From positions 1 to 64,000 of the forward strand of contig JAUMZK010000002.1 of NCBI GenBank assembly GCA_030528145.1: 64,000 nucleotides of DNA, in the 5' to 3' direction. Below, in pieces: positions 27,479 to 36,441 of the stretch. Numbering within the stretch: position 1 is the first letter of the stretch; the number at the start of each line of letters is the position of its first letter. This DNA is from Actinomycetaceae bacterium. GTDB taxonomy: Bacteria; Actinomycetota; Actinomycetes; Actinomycetales; Actinomycetaceae. The notes beneath the pieces were generated by a model, which saw only the letters and a list, made by a program, of their open reading frames with translations, was not told the origin of the DNA and did no database searches. Made by a program: the position numbers and the translations under genes.

Positions 27479-28108
27479 TCATGCCCAGTAAATTCCTGTC
27501 AGCACACCACCTATGAGTCCCCCAACGTGGGCTTGCCAGGAAATACCAGAAAAAAGCCGGGGAACCAGTCCCTTAAGCACGCCTGCTGCGAAAAGTACGC
27601 CGCACACCAACGAACTGATTAATGCCAGCGGACTCCAAGACACGAATCCGAATACTAGGCGGTATCCGAAAAGCCCATTGATGGTCCCAGAGGCACCAAC
27701 CGCGCACTTACCGGGTGCATTCAGAAAAAATGACGCGAGACCTGACCCCACAGTTGAAATCCCCAGCACTACCAAATAGGTGTCCAGATCCACTCCGCAG
27801 ATCCACAAGATGGCAGACAGTGGGATAAACAGGGAAGCGTTACAGAAAAAATGCCCAAAACCGTTGTGCGCGAACGGGTGAAGCAAAATTCCTTGAACGT
27901 GGGACAAACTCCACGCCTCAACCGATAGCCAATACGACACGATCGGGATATAACACAACGTACACATAAAAAACATGATCCCGAGCAGCCAAAACGCTGT
28001 ATCCAGAACAATAAAGTTCACAATAGACCCAACCAATCTGTGTTTACCGTCGCGTCCCAAACAATCGTCTGCCTCAATGCACGTCACAACAATTCTGACC
28101 GTACCCAA
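27479..28108 (-). CDS. Rhomboid-family intramembrane serine protease
   Basis: Polytopic protein of about 209 residues. Rhomboid hallmarks: HPFAHNGFGHFFCNASLF (the HxxxN-type helix 2 motif), GASGTINGLFGY with the catalytic Ser, and SWQAHVGGLIGG with the catalytic His in the last helix, at the family's usual spacing. Six hydrophobic segments are visible. It would cleave transmembrane substrates within the membrane. The start is uncertain: TTG 28108 is the longest, and the first 30 polar residues may not be translated. Its stop is almost at the end of the CRISPR array; it has no evident link to CRISPR function. Confidence 0.8.
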   Translation of the reverse strand: MGTVRIVVTCIEADDCLGRDGKHRLVGSIVNFIVLDTAFWLLGIMFFMCTLCYIPIVSYWLSVEAWSLSHVQGILLHPFAHNGFGHFFCNASLFIPLSAILWICGVDLDTYLVVLGISTVGSGLASFFLNAPGKCAVGASGTINGLFGYRLVFGFVSWSPLALISSLVCGVLFAAGVLKGLVPRLFSGISWQAHVGGLIGGVLTGIYWA

Positions 28109-28159
28109 ACCATGATTCTAGTCTGTATAGCCATCGCTTGAAAGCAAAACTACCGCACA

Positions 28160-28590
28160 GGGGCGAAATCGTTTTGCCTCAGCAAAATGGTTTGTTCTCA
28201 CGGATTTGTCTGTCGTTATTTTTTGAGGGCGACGCTCGTTTTAGCGTTTTTGGGGTTGCGTTTGGGGTTTGGGGCGGAGTGCGGGCGGTTCGGTGGACAT
28301 TGAGTTGCACTGAAAGTGCGGCTCACGGGCACCGCGCCCGGCCTAAACCCCTGGAAGTTAGTCGAACTGCTAACGTGTGGGTCGCCCTCGGGAAAATATT
28401 GCCGTGTTCGCATCGAAGCGCCCGCCCCAAACCCACCACCTCACGTCCACGGCAGCAAAATCATTGCACCTGAGCAAAATGGTTTGTTCTTACGGTGGTG
28501 TTTTTTCGTGAGGTGTAATGGTTTTGCTCAGGTGAAACCGCATAACACTTGTTGTCAGCGAAATCGTTTGTCCTCACGATTGCTGTCATC
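28160..28590. repeat. Composite intergenic repeat, copy B
   Basis: Fills most of the 560-bp gap between the rhomboid gene and nadE; no gene seen. The MITE-like core (about 28264-28352) has ends GGGTTTGGGGCGG and CTAAACCCC and matches copy A inverted. On both sides lie several copies of a second motif, AGCAAAATGGTTTGTTCTCA or close variants (about 28180-28203, 28474-28494, 28556-28580) and its inverted partner GTGAGGTGTAATGGTTTTGC (from 28509). The same two motifs occur at 49.2-49.4 kb. Confidence 0.75.
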
Positions 28591-28668
28591 CGCCGTATTT
28601 CCGAGGGCGGTCACCTGGTTCGCGGTTCCAGCTCACGATTGAGCTATGAGCTGGAGGCTAGACCGCAG

Positions 28669-30714
28669 CTAGATCTCGGGCAACACCATGTCTTGCAGAT
28701 CGTCCAGCTCGCGCAACCACGCCTGGGCATTCACGTCTGCGGGCATACGCCAATCACCTCGTGGCGACAGGGAGCCGCCCGCCACCACTTTCGGTCCCGA
28801 CGGCAGACAAGTCCGCTTGAACTGGTTGTTAAAGAACCGCTTCAAAAACAGGCGCAACCATTTAGTGACCGTCGGCAGGTCGTAAGCATGTTTTTCGTCC
28901 TCGGGAAATCCCGGGGGGAAGGCGCCCTCGGAAACGTCCTTCCACGCGTTCCAAGCCAAAAACGCGATCTTGGTGGGGCGGTACCCGCGCAACAAATGGA
29001 ACAGGGTGAAATCTTGCAGTTCGTACGGACCGATCTGTGCTTGCGTGGACTGCAACTGCCCACCCGGCACCAATTCCGGGCTGATCTCTGTGCCCAAAAT
29101 CGAAAGCAAAGTGTCGCTGGCATCAGACCCAAACAGGTTTTCGCCCGCCACCCACCGGATGACGTGCTGAATCAAAGTCTTGGGCACGCCCGCATTCACC
29201 CCGTAGTGCGACATGTGGTCGCCCACCCCGTACGTACACCACCCCAACGCCAGCTCTGACATGTCGCCCGTTCCCAACACGATCCCCCCGCGCTGGTTTG
29301 CGATGCGGAACAGGAAGTCCGTGCGAAGCCCCGCCTGCACGTTCTCGAACGTGACGTCATAAACCTCTTCGCCCTGCCCGGCGGGGTGCCCGAGTTCGCG
29401 CAACATGCCGGTGGCCGTACCACGAATATCTAGTTCCTCGAAACTAATTCCGAGGGCGCCCGCCAACTTGTACGCATTGTCTTTCGTGTGGTCGCTGGTT
29501 GCGAAACCGGGCATGGTGAAACCCAAAATGTCCGTGCGCGGCCGCCCCAGCAAATCCATGGCGTGGGCTGCCACAATCAACGCTTGCGTAGAATCGAGCC
29601 CCCCACTGATACCAATAACGATCTTTGGGTTACCAATGGCTTCCAAGCGTTGCGCCAGCGCAGAAACCTGAATGTTGTAAGCCTCGTAGCAATCTTGGTC
29701 CAACAGCGCCGGGTCGTCTGGCACGAACGGGAAGCGGTCCAACTTGCGGTCCAGCGGCAGTGGTTGGTCGCGATCAGGGCGGTACTCCCACTCCACCAAC
29801 AGGTGGTCCGCGTCCCGTCCACTGCCAGCCGCCCGACAATCATCAAAGCTGCCCATATGCCTGCGCCCGTTTTGTAACCGGTCCAAGTCCACGTCCGCCA
29901 ACGTAATAGTGGTGGCGCGGGGGAAACGCTGCGACTGAGCCAGCAGGTCGCCCTCTTCCCAAACCATGGTTTGCCCATCCCACGCCAAATCGGAACTGGA
30001 TTCGCCCAACCCGGAAGCCGCATATATGTATGCCGACTTGGTGCGGAATGCCTGACTGCGCGTCATCAGTGCCCGATCCGCTGCCCGCCCCACAGTTACC
30101 GGTGACCCCGACAGGTTCGCCAGCACGGTTGCCCCCGCCAGGGCGTCCTCGGTAGAAGGGGGAAGCGGAACCCACAGGTCCTCGCACACTTCTGCGGCTA
30201 CCGACAAACCAGGCACATCCAAGCAGTCATAAATTATGCGCCCAAACGGCACGATGTCCCGCCCCACCTGGATGAGCCCATCACCGCCCGCGCGGGCGCC
30301 CTCGGCAAACCACCGTTTTTCGTAGAATTCACCGTAGTTTGCCAAAAACATTTTTGGGGTTACGCCGAGGACGGTACCCCCCTGGATAGCTACCGCACAG
30401 TTGTACACTCGTCCGAAAGCCCTAAGTGGCGCCCCCACAATCACCATGGTGCGCAGGGTGGAGGTGAGTGCCGCCAATTCTTCGAGGGCGTCGTCCACCG
30501 CATCCAGTAAGGCGTCCTGTAATACCAGGTCTTCCAGGGAATACCCGGAAATGCACAGTTCGGGGAACACAGTGACCGCAGCACCGTTGCCGTCCGCGTC
30601 CCTGGCGGCGTCAACGATTTCTTCAATATTTCGCGCCGGTTGCCCCGGCCAAATCCTGGTGGTAGCGGCGGCGAGGCGCGCAAAACCGTGGTTGTACAGG
30701 TTGTCGAATTCCAC
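28669..30714 (-). CDS. nadE: Glutamine-dependent NAD+ synthase
   Basis: Amidates deamido-NAD+ with glutamine as nitrogen donor. The N-terminal nitrilase-type glutaminase domain (1-300) has the Glu of FPELCISGYS, a Lys and the nucleophile Cys in EVCEDLWVPLPP; the C-terminal synthetase has the PP-loop GISGGLDSTQALIVAAHA (about 365). 681 residues matches the large actinobacterial form. It diverges from an ABC transporter operon; the 198-bp gap carries both promoters, including a 10-C tract. Confidence 0.96.
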   Translation of the reverse strand: MEFDNLYNHGFARLAAATTRIWPGQPARNIEEIVDAARDADGNGAAVTVFPELCISGYSLEDLVLQDALLDAVDDALEELAALTSTLRTMVIVGAPLRAFGRVYNCAVAIQGGTVLGVTPKMFLANYGEFYEKRWFAEGARAGGDGLIQVGRDIVPFGRIIYDCLDVPGLSVAAEVCEDLWVPLPPSTEDALAGATVLANLSGSPVTVGRAADRALMTRSQAFRTKSAYIYAASGLGESSSDLAWDGQTMVWEEGDLLAQSQRFPRATTITLADVDLDRLQNGRRHMGSFDDCRAAGSGRDADHLLVEWEYRPDRDQPLPLDRKLDRFPFVPDDPALLDQDCYEAYNIQVSALAQRLEAIGNPKIVIGISGGLDSTQALIVAAHAMDLLGRPRTDILGFTMPGFATSDHTKDNAYKLAGALGISFEELDIRGTATGMLRELGHPAGQGEEVYDVTFENVQAGLRTDFLFRIANQRGGIVLGTGDMSELALGWCTYGVGDHMSHYGVNAGVPKTLIQHVIRWVAGENLFGSDASDTLLSILGTEISPELVPGGQLQSTQAQIGPYELQDFTLFHLLRGYRPTKIAFLAWNAWKDVSEGAFPPGFPEDEKHAYDLPTVTKWLRLFLKRFFNNQFKRTCLPSGPKVVAGGSLSPRGDWRMPADVNAQAWLRELDDLQDMVLPEI

Positions 30715-30834
30715 GACGTCTCCTCAAATTGGCGATGCCTCTATTTTGGCGCAAAAACCGGCAGTTGTCACCGGCTAAGGCAGATGGAATAAACGGTGGC
30801 AGGCGGAAGCGCCGGACCCGCAGAACCGTTCGGG

Positions 30835-30865
30835 TTGTGTCGGCGCCTTCCCCCCCCCCTACAAT
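30835..30865 (+). promoter_or_regulatory. Promoter with 10-C tract before an ABC exporter operon
   Basis: TTGTGT (30835-30840) and TACAAT (30860-30865) form a plausible sigma-70-type promoter separated by 19 bp, of which the last ten are an uninterrupted C run (30850-30859). Loss of two C would restore the optimal 17-bp spacer. Such tracts between promoter boxes are classical phase-variation switches. Confidence 0.55.
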
Positions 30866-30912
30866 AGGAGATTGCATGCACTGGACACGAGACGAGGTGA
30901 AAGCAGCTAAAT

Positions 30913-32121
30913 ATGACCGACCTAAAGTTTGAAAATATTGAAAAATCTTTCGGTAACCGCAAGGTTTTAAAAGACGTCACATTAACTATCAATCCGGGCG
31001 AATTATACGGTTTTGTGGGTGCAAACGGTGCCGGAAAAACAACACTCATGCGCATCGCCATGGGGATTGCCGACCCGGACCGGGGGCGGGTCACCAGCGG
31101 GGGAGCCGTCCTCGACGTGAAAACGCGCAAGACCATCGGGTACATGCCCGAAGAACGCGGTCTGTATTCCAAAATGAAGGTGGGTGCACAGCTGGAATAT
31201 TTAGCCAAGCTGCACGGGTGCTCAAAAACAGAAGCCATTGATGCTACCAAAAAATGGGCGCGCCGTTTAAACATTTTTGAACGCCTAGATGACCCCGTCG
31301 AAAAACTATCATTAGGCAACCAGCAACGCGTCCAACTGGCTGCCGCATTGGTGTTTGAACCCAAGATTTTAATCCTCGACGAACCCTTCAGCGGTTTGGA
31401 TCCCCTCGCGGTCGATATTATGTCCGATGTGATGCGCGAATATGCCCGCAGTGGTGTGCTCGTCATGTTCAGCAGCCACCAATTAGACTTGGTAGAACGC
31501 ATTTGCGACCGTATCGGCATCATCCAATCCGGTCGCCTAGTTGCCGAAGGCACTGTTGAACAGTTGCGTCGCCAAGGGCGCCCCGCCGTGCGTTTAGTAG
31601 GCGATACGGTGGCGGTGGCGGTAGCTCGCGAGCGCGCTCTTAGCGCCGGCATTTCCCCGGTTTTACAGGACGAAACTAAGGCTGATCCGGGGCACATTTT
31701 CGAGGACGGCAGGACAGTTGCCGCGCCTAGTCCACTTGGCACTGCTGGGGCAGAGGGCGGAACCGGTGCGGGCGCCCTCGAAATAACCCTGCCAATTCCA
31801 CTGGGGGATTTATCCCAAGTGATTTTGCGTGCCGCGACGAAAGCTGGGGTAGTAGAAGAATTCGGTCCGGTGCGGCGTCCTCTTTCGGAAATATTCCGTG
31901 ACGTCACCATGGAGAATGCTAATGAGGGCGGCACAGAGAGCGGGAATGATCTGGGAGGAAGACGATCTCAGGTTGAAACTATAAACTCCGCTGTTAGCAG
32001 GGGTGCGAATAGTGCGAAGGGTGCAAATGCTGCCGTTGCTGGTACTATCGCAGGCACTGAATTTGTCGGCACTACACCACCTACCCCATCTGCTGAAGCT
32101 ATTGCGAAGGACGGCCAATGA
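30913..32121 (+). CDS. ABC transporter ATPase (NatA-like)
   Basis: ATPase of an ABC-2 exporter. Walker A GANGAGKTT (about 38), Q-loop in GYMPEERGLYSKMK, signature SLGNQQRV, Walker B ILILDEPFSGLDPL and switch His in FSSHQLD. The ATPase proper ends near residue 220; a DUF4162-like region follows and a low-complexity Gly/Ala/Thr-rich tail brings it to 402 residues, longer than the usual 300. Paired with the ABC-2 permease that overlaps its last 4 bases. The substrate is unknown; the NatAB similarity suggests Na+ or drug efflux only as a family-level hint. Confidence 0.9.
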   Translation: MTDLKFENIEKSFGNRKVLKDVTLTINPGELYGFVGANGAGKTTLMRIAMGIADPDRGRVTSGGAVLDVKTRKTIGYMPEERGLYSKMKVGAQLEYLAKLHGCSKTEAIDATKKWARRLNIFERLDDPVEKLSLGNQQRVQLAAALVFEPKILILDEPFSGLDPLAVDIMSDVMREYARSGVLVMFSSHQLDLVERICDRIGIIQSGRLVAEGTVEQLRRQGRPAVRLVGDTVAVAVARERALSAGISPVLQDETKADPGHIFEDGRTVAAPSPLGTAGAEGGTGAGALEITLPIPLGDLSQVILRAATKAGVVEEFGPVRRPLSEIFRDVTMENANEGGTESGNDLGGRRSQVETINSAVSRGANSAKGANAAVAGTIAGTEFVGTTPPTPSAEAIAKDGQ

Positions 32122-33362
32122 TGCGCGAAGTGAAACTGCTCGCTGTACGCGAAATTCAGCAGCGCGGTCTAGCGAAGGCGCCCCTCATCGTTACAGTTTT
32201 TATGATAGTGCTTTTACTTGGTGGGGGCGCGGTGGTCGGCTACTTACACGACCGAGGGACTTTTGACGATAACAGCACTTTGGCAGTGACCGCGCAAACG
32301 AGGATGCTGGGAAGGGCTGTGCAAGCTGGCTCGAAAGCGTTGGGTGAGCAAATTGGTGGAGGGGCCAACTACCGGTTGATAACCGCAAAAGACGACGCAG
32401 ACGGGCGCGCCAAAGTGAAGAGCGGAGACGCGGACGCTGCTATTGTGGGTAAGCCCGAAAACTTGGAGCTAATTACCAAAAAAACCGCTCCGAAAACCCT
32501 GACATTGCTGGTGCAACAAGGGACGGCAGCGACCACCATCGCCGATTACATTACCCAGCATGGCGGAATCCCCGCGGAACTGAACCAGAAATTGGCGAAA
32601 ACGCACGTGAAAGTCACTTCTTTAAAAGAGGAAAACGATAACGAAGAAGGCTTCACCACATACTTGGTTACCGTTATTTTTTTGGGTCTATTGTTCGGTG
32701 CCATTATGGCTACGGGACAAAGCGTTGCTATGGGGATAGTCGAAGAAAAATCGTCGCGGGTTGTTGAAGTACTGCTTGGCGTCACTTCGCCCACCCAACT
32801 GTTGGTAGGCAAATGTATTGGTATTAGCATCGCGTCTTTAGCCCAGTTTACTTGCATTGCGTTAGCGGCTTATGGTGGCGCCAAGCTGTCTAAATTACAT
32901 TTCGAGGTCGACTGGGCGGCAGTTTCTTTGTGGGCACTGGTGTGGGTCCTCTTGGGGATGGCAATGTATATGGTTCTGTACGCAGCAATTGGCGCGATGG
33001 TGAGCCGCACCGAAGACTTGGGGACCGTCCTCAGCCCCTTGATGTTAATACAGGTGGCAGTCTTTTACGTAGCCATCTTCTTGCCAATGAGTAACCCAGA
33101 TTCCATAGTGTTGCGGGTAATGTCCTTTATTCCGGGCATGTCCTGCTATGCGATGCCGGCGCGGGTAGGTTTGAATGCGGTCTCAGCTTGGGAACAAGCC
33201 GTGGCTATTGCCCTGAACCTGGCGGTAATTCCCCTGGTCGTGAAGTTTGCTGGACGCGCCTACCGGCGGGGTCTTTTGGCTACGGGTGCCAAACTGTCCT
33301 TCCGCGACGCGTTCGGGAACGGCTCGAAGGCGCGAAAGAGCGCGGAGGGAGCAAAAAACTAG
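32118..33362 (+). CDS. ABC-2 type permease (NatB-like)
   Basis: Permease partner of the preceding ATPase. One N-terminal helix (about 18-42), an extracytoplasmic domain of about 130 residues, then a block of five or six helices (about 175-395) including YLVTVIFLGLLFGAIMATGQSVAMGIVEEKSSRVVEVLL, the ABC-2 family signature region. 414 residues. ATGA overlap with the ATPase gene indicates coupled translation. Two hairpins follow (33392-33420 and 33488-33522). Confidence 0.9.
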   Translation: MMREVKLLAVREIQQRGLAKAPLIVTVFMIVLLLGGGAVVGYLHDRGTFDDNSTLAVTAQTRMLGRAVQAGSKALGEQIGGGANYRLITAKDDADGRAKVKSGDADAAIVGKPENLELITKKTAPKTLTLLVQQGTAATTIADYITQHGGIPAELNQKLAKTHVKVTSLKEENDNEEGFTTYLVTVIFLGLLFGAIMATGQSVAMGIVEEKSSRVVEVLLGVTSPTQLLVGKCIGISIASLAQFTCIALAAYGGAKLSKLHFEVDWAAVSLWALVWVLLGMAMYMVLYAAIGAMVSRTEDLGTVLSPLMLIQVAVFYVAIFLPMSNPDSIVLRVMSFIPGMSCYAMPARVGLNAVSAWEQAVAIALNLAVIPLVVKFAGRAYRRGLLATGAKLSFRDAFGNGSKARKSAEGAKN

Positions 33363-33487
33363 GTAGCTCGCCAGTACCGGAAACTAATGTCGGGACCACG
33401 GATAACAAGTCCGTGGTCCCCTATGCTAGCTGGTGGCTATGGGAGCTACAAAATAGGTCTGAGCAGCAGGCAAACGCGCAACAAAAG

Positions 33488-33530
33488 GGGCTCAGGGGTG
33501 AATCGATTCCGCACCTGAGCCCGCAGTTTT
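33488..33530. terminator. Bidirectional terminator between ABC operon and ackA
   Basis: GGGCTCAGG / CCTGAGCCC stem followed by GCAGTTTTT on the plus strand and by CCTTTTG on the minus strand, between convergent genes. A second perfect 11-bp stem (GGGACCACGGA / TCCGTGGTCCC, 33392-33420) precedes it without a T-run. Confidence 0.75.
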
Positions 33531-33544
33531 TCCCGCAGTTTAAT

Positions 33545-34735
33545 TTAGCGCCCTTCCACCAAAGACATGGCTTGGCGGGCAATTTCCAGTTCCTCGTTAG
33601 TGGGAACCACCATGACTGTCACTTTGGACTGAGGCGTGGAAATAACCCGTGGTTCGGGGGAACGAACCGCGTTGGCGTCCTCGTCTAATTCAATTCCCAT
33701 GAACGTCAGGTGGGCACAGAGCTCCGCACGCAATTCGCCGTCATTTTCACCGATCCCCGCAGTGAAGGTGAGGACGTCCAAACCATTGAGGACGGCTACG
33801 TAGGCGCCGACATACTTTTGGAGACGGTGCAGCACTATGTCCAGGGCGAGGCGCGCTTGGGTGTCCCCCGCGTTGGCACGGCCCCGTACCGCCCGCATAT
33901 CATTGTCTCCGCACAGCCCCAGCAAACCGGATTTCTTATTGAACAGGACGTCCACATCGTCAGCGCTCATGCCTGCAGTGCGCGCCAAATGGAACACTAC
34001 TGCCGGGTCAATGTCGCCCGTACGCGTGCCCATAACCAGACCTTCCAGTGGGGTTAACCCCATAGAAGTGTCCACTGCGCGCCCATTTTTCACGGCCGAG
34101 GCAGAAGACCCATTGCCCAAGTGTAAAACTATCTGTCGCAAGTCATCTCGACCCAAAAATTCGGAAACCTGGCGGGAAACCAACTGGTGGCTGGTGCCGT
34201 GGGCGCCATAACGGCGGATCTTGTATTCTTGCGCCACGGTTTGGTCTAACGCGTAGGTTGCGGCCGCCTCCGGCAAAGAATGGAAGAACGCGGTGTCAAA
34301 AACTGCCACGTGCGGCACGTCTGGCAGTAACTTTTTGCCCACGTCAATGCCTTTCAAGTGGGCGGGGTTATGTAGGGGCGCCAGCGGACACAGCTTTGTA
34401 ATTGTTGCGTGGACTTTTTGGTCAATGATTGCCGGACCGTCGAAATAACTGCCGCCCTGTACCACCCGGTGTCCAACCGCCACGACCCCGGCGTCCTCGA
34501 TTTTAGGACCGCATTTTTCGAAAAGGTCTAGAATGCGTTGCAGTCCCTGCCCGTGGTCGGCGACGCGTTCGGTAACTACGGTGGTGTTCCCGTGGGCTAC
34601 GTGGCGGATGAGACCGGTCGGTTCGCCAATTTGTTCGCACAGCCCTTTCGCTAGGACCTGCCCAGTTTTTGGGTTGAGCAGTTGGTATTTGATCGAGGAC
34701 GAGCCCGAATTTATGACAAGAACGGTTTGGGACAC
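33545..34735 (-). CDS. ackA: Acetate kinase
   Basis: Interconverts acetyl phosphate plus ADP and acetate plus ATP. N-terminal VLVINSGSSSIKYQLLN and the second signature DTAFFHSLPEAAATYAL plus HGTSHQLVS and HLGNGSSASAVKNGRAVDTSMG are all present; 396 residues. It lies 59 bases downstream of pta in the same direction, forming the acetate-producing overflow/fermentation operon of many actinobacteria. Confidence 0.97.
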   Translation of the reverse strand: MSQTVLVINSGSSSIKYQLLNPKTGQVLAKGLCEQIGEPTGLIRHVAHGNTTVVTERVADHGQGLQRILDLFEKCGPKIEDAGVVAVGHRVVQGGSYFDGPAIIDQKVHATITKLCPLAPLHNPAHLKGIDVGKKLLPDVPHVAVFDTAFFHSLPEAAATYALDQTVAQEYKIRRYGAHGTSHQLVSRQVSEFLGRDDLRQIVLHLGNGSSASAVKNGRAVDTSMGLTPLEGLVMGTRTGDIDPAVVFHLARTAGMSADDVDVLFNKKSGLLGLCGDNDMRAVRGRANAGDTQARLALDIVLHRLQKYVGAYVAVLNGLDVLTFTAGIGENDGELRAELCAHLTFMGIELDEDANAVRSPEPRVISTPQSKVTVMVVPTNEELEIARQAMSLVEGR

Positions 34736-34794
34736 CGGTTGCTCCCTTAAAAATACTGTTACTTTTGGTTAAGTCTTTGATGGTTTTGTTTTGG

Positions 34795-36231
34795 CTAATT
34801 TTGTGCCTGCACGGCGGTAATCAGGACCGTGTTGATAATATCTTCGACCAGGCAGCCACGTGACAAGTCGTTAACCGGCTTGTTCAGTCCCTGCAAAATC
34901 GGTCCTACCGCAATTGCGCCAGAGGTGCGCTGCACCGCTTTATACGTGCAATTGCCTTGATTCAAATCCGAAAACACGAAAACATTGGCGTGCCCCGCCA
35001 CTTTGCTTTCGGGCATTTTGGCGCGGGCAACTTGGGGGTCTACAGCGGCATCAAATTGCAAGGGACCGTCAAAAGCGAAGTCGGTGTCGGCGTCCTCCAA
35101 AATAGACTTCGCTTCTTTTACTTTGTCCACTGCCGGACCGGTGCCAGAATTGCCGGTGGAGTAGCTGATGAGGGCGACGCGCGGGTCAATTTCAAACGCG
35201 CGCGCCGTGTCCGCCGAAGCAGTGGCAATATCAACCAGCTGCGCGGGGGTGGGATCAATGTTCACCGCGCAATCCGCGTACACGTCCACGTGGTCGGGCA
35301 TGAGCATGAGGAACGCGCCAGAAACCGTGCGCGTCCCCGGTTTCGTGCGAATAATTTGCAACGCCGGACGAATAGTATCCGCCGTGGTGTGAATAGCCCC
35401 CGAAACCATGCCATCGGCATCTCCGGCTGCCACCATCAACGTTGCGTAATAGCTGACGTCACCCATCAGTTCGAGGGCGCCCTCGATAGTCATGCCCTTG
35501 TGCTTGCGTGCCGCAAACAAAATTTGGGCGTAATCTGCTGCTTTTTTTATACCGGGCGCTGCCACAGTTACGCGAGATAGATCCAACCCCAGCTTTTGGG
35601 CGTTTGCCGCGATTTCGTCCTCGTCACCCAAAATAATCAGGTCAACTGCATCCAAAGCCTGTAATGCCGCGCCGGCGCGCAGGACGCGTTCGTCGCCACC
35701 TTCGGGCAGCACAATAGTTTTTCGTTCCCGCCGCGCCATTTCCACCAGCGCAGCCTTGAAACGGTTCGGTGTCATTTTGCTGGGAGCAGGCAAGGACGCA
35801 ACCCGGGCTAGTTCCGCAGCGACGTCCTCGGAAATATGTACAGAATCTGCATAAAGCGAACCAGATTCCGGGGTGCCCCCGCCTCCAATCTGCAATACCG
35901 CTCCCACCGTGGCGTGTGCTTTTCGCAGTTGCGCCCACGCCACTTGCGCGGCGGCAGCAGAATTTACGACGAGGACGACCAATGCGCCATCGTCCGCTGC
36001 GAACTGACCCTGTTCTGAAAGCAAAGACAAACCGGGTAACGCATCTGGGACAGTGCCATCAACTACCTGGGCATCGCTCAAGCTGGCTAAAGCCGTGGCG
36101 TCTGCGCCCTGCGTGTACCATTGGCGAGAAAATGGGCGCGCAACTGCGCCCCCTAAAACCCTGGCGACAGCCTGCGCAATAGGAGTGACTTCCACAGATG
36201 AATCGGCGGGAAGAACGTGAATGCGAACCAT
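34795..36231 (-). CDS. pta: Phosphate acetyltransferase (short form)
   Basis: Converts acetyl-CoA and phosphate to acetyl phosphate. The catalytic PTA/PTB domain occupies about residues 150-478 (RRERKTIVLPEGGDERVLRAG, GDADGMVSGAIHTTADTIRPALQII, SYSTGNSGTGP, SDLNQGNCTYKAVQR). The N-terminal 150 residues are only a shortened remnant of the P-loop/DRTGG regulatory region found in long Pta. 478 residues resembles the compact actinobacterial type. First gene of pta-ackA; the 210-bp upstream region is AT-rich and includes inverted TTTGG / CCAAA segments around 36354-36375. Confidence 0.94.
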   Translation of the reverse strand: MVRIHVLPADSSVEVTPIAQAVARVLGGAVARPFSRQWYTQGADATALASLSDAQVVDGTVPDALPGLSLLSEQGQFAADDGALVVLVVNSAAAAQVAWAQLRKAHATVGAVLQIGGGGTPESGSLYADSVHISEDVAAELARVASLPAPSKMTPNRFKAALVEMARRERKTIVLPEGGDERVLRAGAALQALDAVDLIILGDEDEIAANAQKLGLDLSRVTVAAPGIKKAADYAQILFAARKHKGMTIEGALELMGDVSYYATLMVAAGDADGMVSGAIHTTADTIRPALQIIRTKPGTRTVSGAFLMLMPDHVDVYADCAVNIDPTPAQLVDIATASADTARAFEIDPRVALISYSTGNSGTGPAVDKVKEAKSILEDADTDFAFDGPLQFDAAVDPQVARAKMPESKVAGHANVFVFSDLNQGNCTYKAVQRTSGAIAVGPILQGLNKPVNDLSRGCLVEDIINTVLITAVQAQN

Positions 36232-36441
36232 TACATGCCCCTTAAATGAAAATATAAGTTACCACCAATTTACCCCTATAGGTTCTGTTAATACATAAAA
36301 AATGTGTGTTAAACGGCGCAAAAAGTGGCAATTAACGCAATTTTTTTCCACACTTTGGTAACTATTTGCCAAAATGTCGCTAAAGTGGTGCTGTATCCCC
36401 TTACCAGCTAACCTAAACATTGAATAACACAGGAGGGGTGC

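Noticed and set aside
30876..30932. Short ORF ahead of the ABC ATPase (ATGCACTGG..., 18 codons)
   Set aside because: Overlaps the ATPase start and shows no conservation evidence; could be a leader peptide but there is no regulatory pattern such as repeated codons or a terminator.
36354..36375. TTTGG/CCAAA inverted segment before pta as a RamB site
   Set aside because: Only 5-bp half-sites with a long spacer; too weak to claim.
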